Below, in pieces: positions 8,754 to 19,327 of a stretch of DNA of 64,000 nt. This stretch comes from Meiothermus sp. (GTDB lineage: Bacteria > Deinococcota > Deinococci > Deinococcales > Thermaceae). Numbering within the stretch: the stretch's first letter is position 1; each line of letters opens with the position of its first letter. The stretch is from the NCBI RefSeq assembly GCF_026004075.1, contig NZ_BPIK01000001.1, positions 1,590,041-1,654,040 of the forward strand, given 5' to 3'. Below the pieces are notes generated by a model, which was not told the origin of the DNA, searched no databases, and saw only the letters and a list, made by a program, of their open reading frames with translations. Position numbers and translations under genes: made by a program.

Positions 8754-9632
8754 ATGATACCCGCGGCCTTTGAGTATAAACGTCCGATGTCCCTCGAGGA
8801 GGCCCTGAGCCATCTGGCCCAGTACGGCTCTGATGCCCGTGTGCTGGCCGGAGGGCAGAGCTTGATTCCGGCCATGCGCTATCGCCTGGCCCAGCCTGCA
8901 GTGCTGGTAGATATCAACAAGCTACCCAACCTGGGCTATATGAAAGAAGAAAACGGGATGCTCCGCATCGGAGCGCTGGTGCGCGACACCGATGTAGAGT
9001 TCAGCCGGGATATACAAACCAGATACCACCTAATTAGCGACGTTTCGATGGTAGTAGCCGACCCCATCGTGCGCTACCGGGGTACGGTGGTGGGTTCCCT
9101 CTGCCACAACGACCCCTCCGGCGACTGGGCGGCAGCGGCCATTGCGGCGCGGGCGCAGATGGTCATTCAGAACCAGGGCGGGGCTCGAGTGGAGGCCATT
9201 GACCAGTTTTTGGTGGATAGCTTCGCGACCTCAATTGGCGAGGGCGAGATGGCTGTGGAGGTGCGGCTCCCAGTCCCCGGCGCGCTCACCTCTGGCGCCT
9301 ACGAAAAAATCGAGCGGAAGGTGGGCGACTACGCTACCGCCGCCGCCGCTGTACAGATTGAGCTCAACCCCGACGGTACCATCAAGGAAGCCGGCATCGG
9401 CATCACCGCCGTAGCCCACATGGCCCTGCGGGTTGAAGAGGCCGAGAAAATCTTGCGGGGTCAGAAACCTACGCTCGAGCTAATCCGGGCCGCCGCCGAA
9501 GAGGCCCGCAAAATTGCCGACCCCAATCCAGATGCGCGCGGCTCCGCCGAGTACAAAAAGGACATGGCCCGGGTACTGGTAGGGCGGGGCCTGATTAAAG
9601 CCCTGAAGCGCCTGAACGTGGTGGTGGCCTAA
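8754..9632 (+). CDS. coxM: Aerobic carbon monoxide dehydrogenase, medium FAD subunit
   Basis: 292 residues, the usual size for CoxM/CutM. It carries the FAD-binding motif LAGGQSLIPAMRYRL near residue 30 and a variant of the second flavin motif, GTVVGSLCHNDPSGDW. The subunit passes electrons from the [2Fe-2S] subunit to FAD and on to the respiratory chain. First gene of coxM-coxS-coxL, the gene order of form I CO dehydrogenase operons, with a strong GGAGG ribosome site. Assignment to CODH rather than another hydroxylase rests on the large subunit downstream. Confidence 0.93.
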   Translation: MIPAAFEYKRPMSLEEALSHLAQYGSDARVLAGGQSLIPAMRYRLAQPAVLVDINKLPNLGYMKEENGMLRIGALVRDTDVEFSRDIQTRYHLISDVSMVVADPIVRYRGTVVGSLCHNDPSGDWAAAAIAARAQMVIQNQGGARVEAIDQFLVDSFATSIGEGEMAVEVRLPVPGALTSGAYEKIERKVGDYATAAAAVQIELNPDGTIKEAGIGITAVAHMALRVEEAEKILRGQKPTLELIRAAAEEARKIADPNPDARGSAEYKKDMARVLVGRGLIKALKRLNVVVA

Positions 9633-9661
9633 AGCCGCTCTCTTACAGGTAGGAGCTCAGC

Positions 9662-10150
9662 ATGGAAATCACGCTAAAAATCAACGGCTCAGAGAAAAAA
9701 CTTAATGTGGAGCCCCGCACCCTGCTGGTGCATGCCATCCGCGATGCCGGTCTTACCGGAACCCATATCGGCTGTGACAGCTCTTCGTGTGGGGTTTGCA
9801 CGGTGGTGCTCGATGGTAAAACCGCGGTTAAAAGCTGCACCATGTTTGCAGTCCAGGCCGAGGGTCACGAAATTACCACCATCGAGGGCATGGCCCAGGG
9901 TGGCAAGCTGCACCCATTGCAGCAGGCCTTCCACGACCAGCACGGCCTGCAGTGCGGCTACTGTACGCCCGGCATGATTATGGCCGCGCACGTACTCTTG
10001 CAGCACAACCCCAACCCCACCGAGGAAGAGATTCGCTTTGGTCTCTCGGGCAACCTCTGCCGCTGCACCGGCTACCAGAACATCGTAAAAGCCGTTCAGC
10101 AGGCCGCTCAGATGTTGCAGCAACCCGCAGGCGCAGCCGCCGACGACTAG
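9662..10150 (+). CDS. coxS: Aerobic carbon monoxide dehydrogenase, small [2Fe-2S] subunit
   Basis: 162 residues. The N-terminal plant-type [2Fe-2S] cluster is held by CDSSSCGVC plus a later cysteine (VKSC), and the C-terminal four-helix domain holds the second cluster with QCGYCTPGM and NLCRCTGY. All eight expected cysteines are present. It relays electrons from the Mo-Cu site of CoxL to the FAD of CoxM. It begins 29 bp after coxM with an AGGAG site. Confidence 0.95.
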   Translation: MEITLKINGSEKKLNVEPRTLLVHAIRDAGLTGTHIGCDSSSCGVCTVVLDGKTAVKSCTMFAVQAEGHEITTIEGMAQGGKLHPLQQAFHDQHGLQCGYCTPGMIMAAHVLLQHNPNPTEEEIRFGLSGNLCRCTGYQNIVKAVQQAAQMLQQPAGAAADD

Positions 10151-10214
10151 TGATCCAACCCCAGGCTACTGGCTTGTTGCTTCCAGCGATTTACCCAAGC
10201 AAAAAGGAGCACCC

Positions 10215-12614
10215 ATGGCAGTCCAGACCCCCAACCTCGAGCCCAAGGGCATCCAAGGACTCGGCAAGGCCATCAAGCGCAAGGAAGACGCTCGCTTTAT
10301 CGTGGGCAAGGGCAACTACCTCGACGATATCAACCTTCCAGGCATGCTCTACATGGCCCTGGTGCATAGCCCCTACGCCCACGCTAAAATTCTGAACATC
10401 GATACCAGCGAGGCCCTGAAAATTCCCGGTGTCAAGGCCGTCATCACCGCCAAAGACTTAGCCGCCGCAGGGCTTTCCTGGATTCCGACCCTGGCCGGAG
10501 ATAAGCAGATGGTGCTGGCCGACGGTAAAGTGCTGTACCAGCACCAGGAGGTAGCCGCCGTCTACGCCGAGACCCGTCAGGCCGCCGCTGACGGGGCTGC
10601 TGCAGTCCAGGTCGAGTACGAACCCCTACCGGTAGTGGTGGATCCCTACAAAGCCACCGCCCCCGATGCGCCGGTCTTGCGTGAAGACATTAAGGGCAAT
10701 ATGACCGGCGCTCACGGGCCTCGACGTCACGAAAACCACATCTGGACCTGGGACGTGGGCTCCAAGGACGAAACCGAAAAGGCCCTGGCCCAGTCTGAGG
10801 TGCGCATCAAGCAGCACATGATCTACCCCCGCAGCCACCCGGCCCCCCTGGAGCCCTGTGGCTGTATTGGCGACATGAACACAGCCACCGGACGCCTTAC
10901 GGTCTACATGACCACCCAGGCGCCCCACGCCATCCGCACGGTGCTATCGCTGGTAACTAAAATTCCCGAGAACAACATCCGGGTCATCTCGCCCGACATC
11001 GGCGGGGGCTTTGGCAACAAGGTGCCGGTCTACCCCGGCTACGTGTGCGCCATCGTGGGTAGCATCGTGCTGGGCGCCCCGGTCAAGTGGGTCGAGACCC
11101 GTACCGAGAACCTCACCACTACCGGCTTCGCCCGCGATTTCCACATGGACATCGAGATTGGGGCCACCAAAGACGGCAAGGTCACGGCCATGAAGGTCTA
11201 TACCCTGGCCGACCACGGGGCCTTTGACGCCGCCGCCGACCCCAGCAAGTACCCGGCGGGCCTGTTCAGCATCTGCACCGGATCCTACGACTTCCAGAAG
11301 GCCTACGCCCAGGTGGAGGCGGTCTACACCAACAAGGCCCCCGGCGGGGTGGCCTACCGCTGCTCCTTCCGCGTGACCGAGGCCAGCTACCTGATCGAGC
11401 GCAGCATGGACGTGCTGGCCCACGAGCTCAAGATGGACCCTGCCGAGCTGCGCCTCAAGAACTTCATCCAGCCCCACCAGTTCCCCTACCCCTCGGCCCT
11501 GGGCTGGACCTACGACTCCGGCGACTACGAGAAAACCCTGAAAGTGGCGCTCGAGAAAATCGGCTACGCCGAGTTGCGCAAAGAGCAGGCCGAGAAACGG
11601 GCCCGGGGCGAGCTGATGGGCATTGGCATCTCCACCTTTACCGAGATTGTGGGGGCCGGGCCCAGTAAGGACTTCGACATCCTGGGCATCAAGATGTTCG
11701 ACGGGGCCGAGATTCGGGTACACCCCACGGGCTCCGCCATCGTGCGGGCCGGCACGCGCCACCAGGGCCAGGGCCACGAGACCACCTGGGCCCAGATCGT
11801 CTCGGAAGAGCTGGGCCTGGACGTGGACAAAATTATTGTGGAGGAAGGCGATACCGACACCGCCCCCTATGGCCTGGGCACCTACGCCAGCCGCAGCACC
11901 CCCACCGCTGGCGGGGCCATGGCCCTGGCCGCCCGCCGCATCCGCGAGAAGGCCAAAAAGATCGCCGCCCACCTCCTCGAAGTGGGTGAAAACGACGTGG
12001 AGTGGGTGGATAAGAAGTTCCAGGTCAAGGGCGTACCCGGCAAGAGCGTGACCATGAACGAGGTGGCTTTTGCCGCCTACACCAACCTGCCCCCTGGCCT
12101 GGAGCCTGGACTGGAAACCACCTACTACTACGACCCCCCCAACCTGACCTTCCCCCACGGGGCCTACGTCTGCGTGGTGGACATTGACAAAGGCACCGGC
12201 GAGGTCAAGGTGCGCCGCTTCGTGGCCATTGACGACTGCGGCACCATCATCAACCCCATGATTGTGGAAGGACAGGTGCACGGCGGCCTGACCGAAGGCT
12301 TCGCCATGGCCTTCATGCAGGAGATCGCCTTCGATGAACAGGGCAACCACCTGGCCTCCAACTTCACCGATTACCTGCTGCCCACCGCCCTCGAGACCCC
12401 CAAATGGGAGACCGGCCACACCGTTACCCCCAGCCCCCACCACCCCATTGGGGCCAAAGGGGTGGGCGAGTCGCCCACGGTGGGCAGCCCGGCCGCCTTT
12501 GTGAACGCCGTGGTGGACGCCCTGGCTCACCTGGGTGTGCGCCACATCGACATGCCCATCACCCGCGAAAAGGTCTGGAAGATTTTGCGGCAGGCCGGAG
12601 TGGACGCTTTCTAG
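10215..12614 (+). CDS. coxL: Aerobic carbon monoxide dehydrogenase, large molybdenum-copper subunit, form I
   Basis: 799 residues. The active-site loop reads AYRCSFR with the cysteine at residue 383; this is the diagnostic form I CODH motif, and the cysteine corresponds to the copper ligand of the CuSMoO2 site (Cys388 in Oligotropha). The catalytic glutamate is in GAKGVGE (Glu752). MCD-binding stretches such as GGGFGNK and ALEPCG-like [10 protein letters not shown] are present. The reaction is CO + H2O to CO2 with two electrons to the respiratory chain. AAAAAGGAG ribosome site. This motif separates it from the xanthine dehydrogenase large subunit at 38980-41298 in the same window. Confidence 0.96.
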   Translation: MAVQTPNLEPKGIQGLGKAIKRKEDARFIVGKGNYLDDINLPGMLYMALVHSPYAHAKILNIDTSEALKIPGVKAVITAKDLAAAGLSWIPTLAGDKQMVLADGKVLYQHQEVAAVYAETRQAAADGAAAVQVEYEPLPVVVDPYKATAPDAPVLREDIKGNMTGAHGPRRHENHIWTWDVGSKDETEKALAQSEVRIKQHMIYPRSHPAPLEPCGCIGDMNTATGRLTVYMTTQAPHAIRTVLSLVTKIPENNIRVISPDIGGGFGNKVPVYPGYVCAIVGSIVLGAPVKWVETRTENLTTTGFARDFHMDIEIGATKDGKVTAMKVYTLADHGAFDAAADPSKYPAGLFSICTGSYDFQKAYAQVEAVYTNKAPGGVAYRCSFRVTEASYLIERSMDVLAHELKMDPAELRLKNFIQPHQFPYPSALGWTYDSGDYEKTLKVALEKIGYAELRKEQAEKRARGELMGIGISTFTEIVGAGPSKDFDILGIKMFDGAEIRVHPTGSAIVRAGTRHQGQGHETTWAQIVSEELGLDVDKIIVEEGDTDTAPYGLGTYASRSTPTAGGAMALAARRIREKAKKIAAHLLEVGENDVEWVDKKFQVKGVPGKSVTMNEVAFAAYTNLPPGLEPGLETTYYYDPPNLTFPHGAYVCVVDIDKGTGEVKVRRFVAIDDCGTIINPMIVEGQVHGGLTEGFAMAFMQEIAFDEQGNHLASNFTDYLLPTALETPKWETGHTVTPSPHHPIGAKGVGESPTVGSPAAFVNAVVDALAHLGVRHIDMPITREKVWKILRQAGVDAF

Positions 12615-12694
12615 CCAGAACTGATATCCCAAGCGCCTGCGACCTGTCGCGAACTGCATTGGGCTTCTGTTAATCGTCGTTCGTTGCAGCAAGA

Positions 12695-12738
12695 ATGGGG
12701 TGGACAGTCTCCGTTCTGTAGTAAGCTGCCCACCCCAT
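12695..12738 (+). other. Hairpin in the coxL-coxG gap
   Basis: ATGGGGTGG (12695-12703) pairs with CCACCCCAT (12730-12738), extended by CAG/CTG across a one-base mismatch, with an 18-nt loop. No T-tract follows, so it may be a processing or stabilising hairpin between the structural genes and the accessory genes. The remainder of 12615-12830 shows no clear promoter or ORF. Confidence 0.45.
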
Positions 12739-12830
12739 CGCTGCGCGCCCACCGGGCCTGGCATGTTGTGCGCCAATGTGTTGGAAGACTGGCTTTTGGG
12801 CCAATTCAGGCCATTTGTGAGGTGTGAGAT

Positions 12831-13280
12831 ATGAAACTCGAGTACAAAGGTCAAGAAAACGTTCAAGCCAACCCCGAAAAAGTTTGGAGCTTTATCCAGG
12901 ATCCCCAAAAAGTAGCCTCCTGCCTGCCCGACCTCAAGAGTGTGGAGATCAAGGACGATAAGCACATGGTTGCCACCGTAGGGGTGGCGGTGGGGCCTGT
13001 GCGGGGTACATTCAAGTTCAACATTGAGCTTGACCCTCGTCCAGACGAAAACAAGGTGATGGTGCGTATCCGCGGCGGTGGACTGGGTAGTGCCGTGGAT
13101 CTTACCGCCAGCGCCGACATCAAAGGCCAGGACAACCAGACCACCCTGCTCGACTGGCAGGGCCAGGCCACGGTGAGCGGCCCCGCCGCTACAGTGGGGG
13201 GGCGGGTGCTGGATGCCCAGGCCAAGCGGCTCATCGAGACGGTGTTTGCCAACATGGGCCAAAAAATGAGCGAAGTATAG
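12831..13280 (+). CDS. coxG: CoxG-family SRPBCC protein, short form
   Basis: 149 residues, the SRPBCC/CoxG fold: MKLEYKGQENVQANPEKVW at the start, VASCLPDLKSVEI, and GGRVLDAQAKRLIETVF near the end. CoxG proteins are needed for CO oxidation, with roles proposed in recruiting CODH to the membrane or ferrying quinone. Longer CoxG proteins carry a C-terminal tail or membrane helix; this one ends right after the fold with MGQKMSEV and has none. It sits between coxL and the maturation genes, in the same direction. A GAGGTGTG site precedes the ATG. Confidence 0.85.
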   Translation: MKLEYKGQENVQANPEKVWSFIQDPQKVASCLPDLKSVEIKDDKHMVATVGVAVGPVRGTFKFNIELDPRPDENKVMVRIRGGGLGSAVDLTASADIKGQDNQTTLLDWQGQATVSGPAATVGGRVLDAQAKRLIETVFANMGQKMSEV

Positions 13281-13439
13281 TTGATCCTAGGGGCTAAGCG
13301 TCGGTGAATATAGCGACTGCTAACCTCGGAAGTGCGCAGGCCTCCCTCGAGTGCTGGCTTGGACGCCCGATGGTTTAATGCCCGTTTTGTGATTAGCGGT
13401 TGATTTTCCAGTTTAATCTGGCTTTACGCTTGAATACAA

Positions 13440-14504
13440 ATGGACATCTACAGCAGAATCGCTGAACTCAGGCAAACCGGCCAGTCGTTTGCGCTGGCTA
13501 CGGTGGTCTCGCGGCAGGCCCCGGTCTCCTCGCATTTGGGCGACAAAGCCATCATCTTTGAAGATGGGTGCTTTGAAGGGTATGTGGGGGGTGCTTGTTC
13601 ACGGGAAATTGTGCGCAAACAGGCCCTCGAGGCCCTGCGCCTGGGCAAGCCCCGGCTGGTCAGGATTACCCCGGAGGCGGCGGCTAAGGTGGTGCTCGAG
13701 CACGCCGACGAGGTGGTCATTCCCATGACCTGCGCCAGCGAGGGCGCGGTGGACGTCTACATCGAGCCCCTGATTGGCAAATCCTGCTTGCTGGTGGTGG
13801 GGGGTTCGCAAATCGCCCTCACCACCGCACAGATAGCTGCCCGCATGAACTACACCGTCACGCTGGCCTGCGATAAGCCCGAGCTGGCCGGGGTGAGCCT
13901 CGAGTCCGAGATTCAGGTGCTGGACTGGCGCGAGCTGGGGGGCTGGCTCGACGCGCAAAACCCCGCCAAAACCCATATCGTAATCGCCTCGCAGGGCCAC
14001 TACGACGAAGACGCCCTGGTGCTCATCGCCCAGCACATGCCCCGCCCGGCCTACCTGGGGCTGGTGGCGAGCCGAAAGCGCGGGGCTGCAGTGCTGGACA
14101 ATCTGGAAATTCTGGGGGTGCCCAGAACCACCTTCCCCCAGCTCAAATACCCCGCCGGCCTCGACCTGGGGGGGCGCGGGCGCGACGAGGTAGCCGTCTC
14201 GATCCTGGCCGAGATCATCTCGCTCAAGCACCAAAAGAACGCCCGGGAAGTAGTCGTAGAGGCCTCCCCAAACCCCTTGCAGGCGCTCGATCAGGTTCAA
14301 GCCATCGCAGCCGATACCCCGGTGGTTTCAGCGCCCACCAGCGTCCCTAGCGGTATGGCTATAGACCCCACCAGCGGCGAGATGGTTGAAATCGCCAAAG
14401 CCGTCAGCGCCGAGTACCAGGGCCAGACCTACTACTTTAGCTGCCCCAATTGCCGCGCCAAGTTCCTGAAGAACCCCGAAAAGTACCTGAAGGGCAGGGC
14501 ATGA
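13440..14504 (+). CDS. XdhC/CoxF-family maturation protein with C-terminal YHS metal-binding domain
   Basis: 354 residues. Residues 1 to about 110 form the XdhC/CoxI N-terminal domain (ALATVVSRQAPVSSHLGDKA, GYVGGACSREIV) and about 115-265 the Rossmann domain (LLVVGGSQIALTTAQIA, ASQGHYDEDAL, GLVASRKRGAAVL). After a proline-rich linker, residues 305-352 are a YHS domain: GQTYYFSCPNCRAKFLKNP, with a CxxC pair, but the usual DPVCGM cysteine is DPTSGE here. XdhC-like proteins load sulfurated molybdenum cofactor. YHS domains bind copper and other soft metals, and CODH alone in its family needs copper, so copper insertion is an attractive inference. No ribosome site is seen; its stop overlaps coxD. 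Confidence 0.85.
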   Translation: MDIYSRIAELRQTGQSFALATVVSRQAPVSSHLGDKAIIFEDGCFEGYVGGACSREIVRKQALEALRLGKPRLVRITPEAAAKVVLEHADEVVIPMTCASEGAVDVYIEPLIGKSCLLVVGGSQIALTTAQIAARMNYTVTLACDKPELAGVSLESEIQVLDWRELGGWLDAQNPAKTHIVIASQGHYDEDALVLIAQHMPRPAYLGLVASRKRGAAVLDNLEILGVPRTTFPQLKYPAGLDLGGRGRDEVAVSILAEIISLKHQKNAREVVVEASPNPLQALDQVQAIAADTPVVSAPTSVPSGMAIDPTSGEMVEIAKAVSAEYQGQTYYFSCPNCRAKFLKNPEKYLKGRA

Positions 14505-15397
14505 ACCCGGCTGAGCAGAATTCCCTTCTACAAAGCGTCGAGGGCATCCAGGCCATCCTGCGCGAGCGCAACTACATCGCCGACCTGCCCATGGCCACCG
14601 CCCTGCGGCTGGTGATGGCTCTGCGCAAGCCGCTGCTGGTCGAGGGCCCCGCCGGGGTGGGCAAAACCCAGCTCGCCAAAACCCTGGCCGAGGTGCTGGA
14701 TACCCGGCTGATTCGGCTGCAGTGCTACGAAGGCCTCGACACTGCCCAGGCCCTGTACGAGTGGAACTACCCCAAGCAGATGCTGCACATCCGCCTGACC
14801 GAGAATTCGGGCGAGAGCGTGGCCCAGCGCGAGGCCGAGATTTTCAGTGAGGCCTACCTGCTGCGCCGCCCGCTGCTCGAGGCCATCTCGCAGGATAAAC
14901 CCCCGGTGCTGCTGATTGACGAGATAGACCGCACCGACGAGGAGTTCGAGGCTTTTTTGCTCGAGCTTTTAGCCGAGTTTCAGGTCACCATCCCCGAGCT
15001 GGGCACCCTCAAGGCCCGGCACCGGCCCTACGTGATCCTGACCTCCAACCGCAGCCGCGAGCTGTCGGACGCCCTCCGGCGGCGCTGTTTGTACCTGTGG
15101 CAAAACTACCCCAGCTTTGAAAAAGAGGTCGAGATCATCCGGGCCAGGCTACCGGGCATCAACGAGCGGCTGGCGCAAAAGATTGCAACGGTGGTGGCCC
15201 ACCTGCGCGAGCTGCCCCTGAACAAGGCCCCCGGCGTGGCCGAGAGCCTGGACTGGGCCGAGGCCCTGGTCTCGCTGCACAAGGAGTCCCTCGATATGAG
15301 CATCCTCGAGCAGACCTGGGGCGTAATCATCAAGGACAAAGACGACCTGGCCCTGGTGGAAGCCCATAAAGCCCGCATCGCCGAGCTGGTCGTCTGA
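14501..15397 (+). CDS. coxD: AAA+ ATPase CoxD, CO dehydrogenase maturation (MoxR type)
   Basis: 298 residues from the ATG at 14501, which overlaps the previous stop as ATGA and so implies coupled translation. Walker A GPAGVGKTQLAK, Walker B VLLIDEIDRTDEEFE, sensor ILTSNRSREL, and arginine-finger region ALRRRCLYLW. In Oligotropha CoxD is an ATP-dependent chaperone needed for sulfuration of the Mo site, with copper insertion following with CoxE and CoxF. The match in gene order (XdhC-like, D, E) supports the same role. Confidence 0.93.
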   Translation: MNPAEQNSLLQSVEGIQAILRERNYIADLPMATALRLVMALRKPLLVEGPAGVGKTQLAKTLAEVLDTRLIRLQCYEGLDTAQALYEWNYPKQMLHIRLTENSGESVAQREAEIFSEAYLLRRPLLEAISQDKPPVLLIDEIDRTDEEFEAFLLELLAEFQVTIPELGTLKARHRPYVILTSNRSRELSDALRRRCLYLWQNYPSFEKEVEIIRARLPGINERLAQKIATVVAHLRELPLNKAPGVAESLDWAEALVSLHKESLDMSILEQTWGVIIKDKDDLALVEAHKARIAELVV

Positions 15398-15429
15398 GCA
15401 GATCAAGCTGGCTGTTGGAGACGCTACCC

Positions 15430-16635
15430 ATGCCGCCCAACGCTTTTCCTCATGGCAACCTGCTCGAGAACCTGGTGGCCTTTGGCGAGCACCTGCGCCG
15501 CACCACCCAGCAGTTCAATGTCGGGCCACAGGAAGTACAGGATGGCTTGCTCGCGCTCGAGGCCGTGCACCTGGGCAACCTGCAGGAGGTTCGACAGGCC
15601 CTCAAGCTGGTCATGTGCAGCAGCCTCGAGCAGGAGCGGGTGTTCGACGACCTGTTCTTTCAGTTTTTCCTCTCGGGGAGGCAGCGTCCGGCAGCCCCCA
15701 ACCACCCCCCCAAAGCCACCCCCGGCGGCCCGGAGGAAGGCCACGAGCAGATACCGGCCCGTCGGTCTTCTTCTCCCGAACACCCGGAGGGCGCAGGTGA
15801 CCTGAGTGGTAAGGGCCGGCCACATCCCCACGAAGATACCCCGGCCGACTGGGCCGCCCCCCTGCTCAAAGCCATGTTCAGCCGTATCGAAGGGGCCGAG
15901 GCCCCGGAAGTGGAGATACCCCAACAAGACCTCGAGGCCATGTTGCAGGCAGCTACCCAGATGGTCAACCAGGTGCGCCTGGGGCGCAGCCGCCGCTGGA
16001 CACTGGCCAGCAAAGGGCCGCGCTTTCACCTGCGGCGCACCCTGCGCAAATCCCTGCACACCGGCGGCGACCCCCTCTACCCCGCCTGGCAGCACCACCC
16101 CAAACGCCAGCCCCGCTTTATATTCGTGCTCGACGGGAGCCGCTCGATGCAGGACTACGCCGACCGGCTGTTGCAGTTTGCCTATGCCCTGCGGATGCGC
16201 TGCAACCGGGTGGAGGTTTTTGTTTTCTCTACCCAGATGGAGCGCATAACCCGGCAGCTCGAAAAAGCCAAAAGCCTTTCCGAGCGGCCCCGGCTCCACC
16301 GGCTGGGCCGGGCCTGGGGCGGCGGCACCAGCATTGGGGAAAACCTGTTGCGGCTCGAGCAGCAGTACGGCGGCCTGATTCGCGGCGACAGCATTGTGAT
16401 TGTAGCCAGCGACGGGCTGGATACCGGGGCAACAGAAATCCTGGAAATGGCCCTGCGCAAAATACGCCAGCGCTGCGCCGCCCTGATCTGGCTCAATCCC
16501 CTGCTCAACCAGAAGGGCTACGACCCTCGAGCCAACTGCATGAACACAGCCCTGCCCTACCTCGACCGGTTCTGCACCGCCGAAGACCCCGAGGCCTTCG
16601 CCCGGCTTACCCAGCGGCTCAGGTTCCGAAAATAG
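15430..16635 (+). CDS. coxE: CoxE, VWA-domain protein of CO dehydrogenase maturation
   Basis: 401 residues from the ATG at 15430, preceded by GGAG at a 10-nt distance; an in-frame TTG at 15415 would overlap that site. The C-terminal half is a von Willebrand A domain with a complete MIDAS: DGSRSMQDY, GGGTSIGENL and SDGLDTGATE. The middle (about residues 80-140) is low-complexity, rich in P, G and E. It works with the CoxD ATPase, as MoxR and VWA proteins commonly pair. Last gene of the cox run; the next gene is convergent and only 3 bp away. Confidence 0.9.
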   Translation: MPPNAFPHGNLLENLVAFGEHLRRTTQQFNVGPQEVQDGLLALEAVHLGNLQEVRQALKLVMCSSLEQERVFDDLFFQFFLSGRQRPAAPNHPPKATPGGPEEGHEQIPARRSSSPEHPEGAGDLSGKGRPHPHEDTPADWAAPLLKAMFSRIEGAEAPEVEIPQQDLEAMLQAATQMVNQVRLGRSRRWTLASKGPRFHLRRTLRKSLHTGGDPLYPAWQHHPKRQPRFIFVLDGSRSMQDYADRLLQFAYALRMRCNRVEVFVFSTQMERITRQLEKAKSLSERPRLHRLGRAWGGGTSIGENLLRLEQQYGGLIRGDSIVIVASDGLDTGATEILEMALRKIRQRCAALIWLNPLLNQKGYDPRANCMNTALPYLDRFCTAEDPEAFARLTQRLRFRK

Positions 16636-16638
16636 CCG

Positions 16639-18228
16639 CTATCCCAAAAGTTCGGCCCAGTTGGTCGGCGTGCGGGGCTGGGTGTAGTCGGTGTCCATCT
16701 GGGCGAGCTGTAGCCTGCCGGAGTACTCCTCGTTCACCGCCTGCCAGTAGGTGTATTCTTCGATGACCCAGACGCCGCTTTCACGCGCACCGTTGCCGCT
16801 GCCCCGGATACCCCCAAACGGCAGGTGGGCTTCGGCCCCTACGGTGGAGTTGTTGATGCTGGTCATGCCGGCCTTAATCTCGGTTTTGAAGCGGTAGGCC
16901 CAGTCGCGGCGGTTGGTGTAGACCGCACTCGAGAGCCCGTAGGGGTGGGCGTTGGCCGCCTGGATGGCCTCGTCCAGCCCATCCACCCGCACCAGGTTGA
17001 TGGTCGGGCCGAAGATTTCCTGTTCAAACTGCCGCATCCCCGGCCGGGCTTCCCAGACCGTAGGCCAGCCGAACAGGCCGGCCTCGGGGTCGCCCTTGAA
17101 GCGGGGGTAGGGGTTCGAGGCGGTTATGCGGGCTTTGCCAAAAAGCAGCGTAGCACCGTCGGCCTGGCCCCAGCTATAGTGCTCGATCCAGCGCTCGTAC
17201 AGGCGGGCGTTGATAAAAGGCCCATAGGTGACCTCGGGGTGCTCGAGCGGGTTCCCCACCACCGTAGACTCGGTTTTCTCCAGGAAGCGCTTTTTGAACT
17301 CGTCGTAGATGGGGGCCTCCACGATGATGTTGCCGGCGCTGGTGCAGCGCTGGCCGCCGGTGGCGAAAGCGCTCCACCAGGCCCCTTCCACGGCCAGCTC
17401 GAGGTCGCTGTCGCGCAGCACCACCAATGGGTTTTTGCCACCGAGCTCGAGGGTCGGGCGCAGCAGGTTGCGGCCCGCCACCTCGCCAATCCAGCGCCCC
17501 ACCGCGGTGCTTCCGGTAAAGGCAAACTTGTTCAGGAGCCCCTCGTCCATCAGCTCCACCAGCCACTGGCCCGTGGAGTCCTTGCCCCCCCCAAACACCA
17601 CGTTGATCACCCCAGGGGGCAGGCCCGCCTCTTCAAATAGCTTCACCAGCACATACGACAGCGCGGGCGAGTCGTCGGAGGGCTTCCAGACCACGGTGTT
17701 GCCGGTCAGAACGGCCGGAATCAGCTTCCAGGAGGGCACCGCGATGGGGAAGTTGCCCGCCGTAATCATCCCCACCACCCCGACGGGCCGGCGGAAGGTG
17801 AAGAGTTCTTTGTTCTTCATCTCGCTGGGCACGGTCTGGCCGTAGAGCCGGCGGCCTTCCGAGGCGAAAAAGATAGCGGTGTCAATGGCCTCCTGCACAT
17901 CCCCGCCGGCTTCTTTGAAGGTCTTGCCTACCTCGCGCACCATCAGCCGCACCAGGGTGGCTTTTTCGCGGGTCAGCACCTCGGCCAGGTTCATCAGCAC
18001 CGCCCCACGCACCGGCGCTGGGGTGCGCGACCAGTCCTGGAAGGCTTTCTGGGCCGCCTGGGCCGCTTTGCGCAGGGTTTCTTTGGAGGCTTCGGGGAAA
18101 CGGGCTACCAGGTCGGCGCGGTCGGCGGGGTTGTGGCGCTCGAGCATCCGCCCCTCAAACACCTCCTCTCCCCCAATCAGATGGCCTATTTCCAGGGCTT
18201 TACCGTATTTGCTTGGGTGTGTCTGCAT
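16639..18228 (-). CDS. NAD(P)-dependent aldehyde dehydrogenase
   Basis: 529 residues, normal ALDH length. Catalytic cysteine in FATGGQRCTSAG, general-base glutamate in LELGGKNP, nucleotide-binding stretch AFTGSTAVGRWIGE and C-terminal HLPFGGIRGSGNG are all present. The sequence is reminiscent of the ALDH7 / aminoadipate-semialdehyde and pyrroline-5-carboxylate-like classes, but the substrate cannot be read from sequence. It is convergent with coxE and 3 bp before coaD on the minus strand, reading in the same direction downstream of coaD. Confidence 0.88.
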   Translation of the reverse strand: MQTHPSKYGKALEIGHLIGGEEVFEGRMLERHNPADRADLVARFPEASKETLRKAAQAAQKAFQDWSRTPAPVRGAVLMNLAEVLTREKATLVRLMVREVGKTFKEAGGDVQEAIDTAIFFASEGRRLYGQTVPSEMKNKELFTFRRPVGVVGMITAGNFPIAVPSWKLIPAVLTGNTVVWKPSDDSPALSYVLVKLFEEAGLPPGVINVVFGGGKDSTGQWLVELMDEGLLNKFAFTGSTAVGRWIGEVAGRNLLRPTLELGGKNPLVVLRDSDLELAVEGAWWSAFATGGQRCTSAGNIIVEAPIYDEFKKRFLEKTESTVVGNPLEHPEVTYGPFINARLYERWIEHYSWGQADGATLLFGKARITASNPYPRFKGDPEAGLFGWPTVWEARPGMRQFEQEIFGPTINLVRVDGLDEAIQAANAHPYGLSSAVYTNRRDWAYRFKTEIKAGMTSINNSTVGAEAHLPFGGIRGSGNGARESGVWVIEEYTYWQAVNEEYSGRLQLAQMDTDYTQPRTPTNWAELLG

Positions 18229-18231
18229 ACT

Positions 18232-19321
<1,090 letters not shown>

Positions 19322-19327
19322 GACAAG

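Noticed and set aside
10944-13262. A 772-codon open frame antisense to coxL and coxG
   Set aside because: It is rich in Gly, His and Val, has no family motif and lies exactly opposite well-supported genes; long antisense frames are expected in GC-rich DNA with this codon use.
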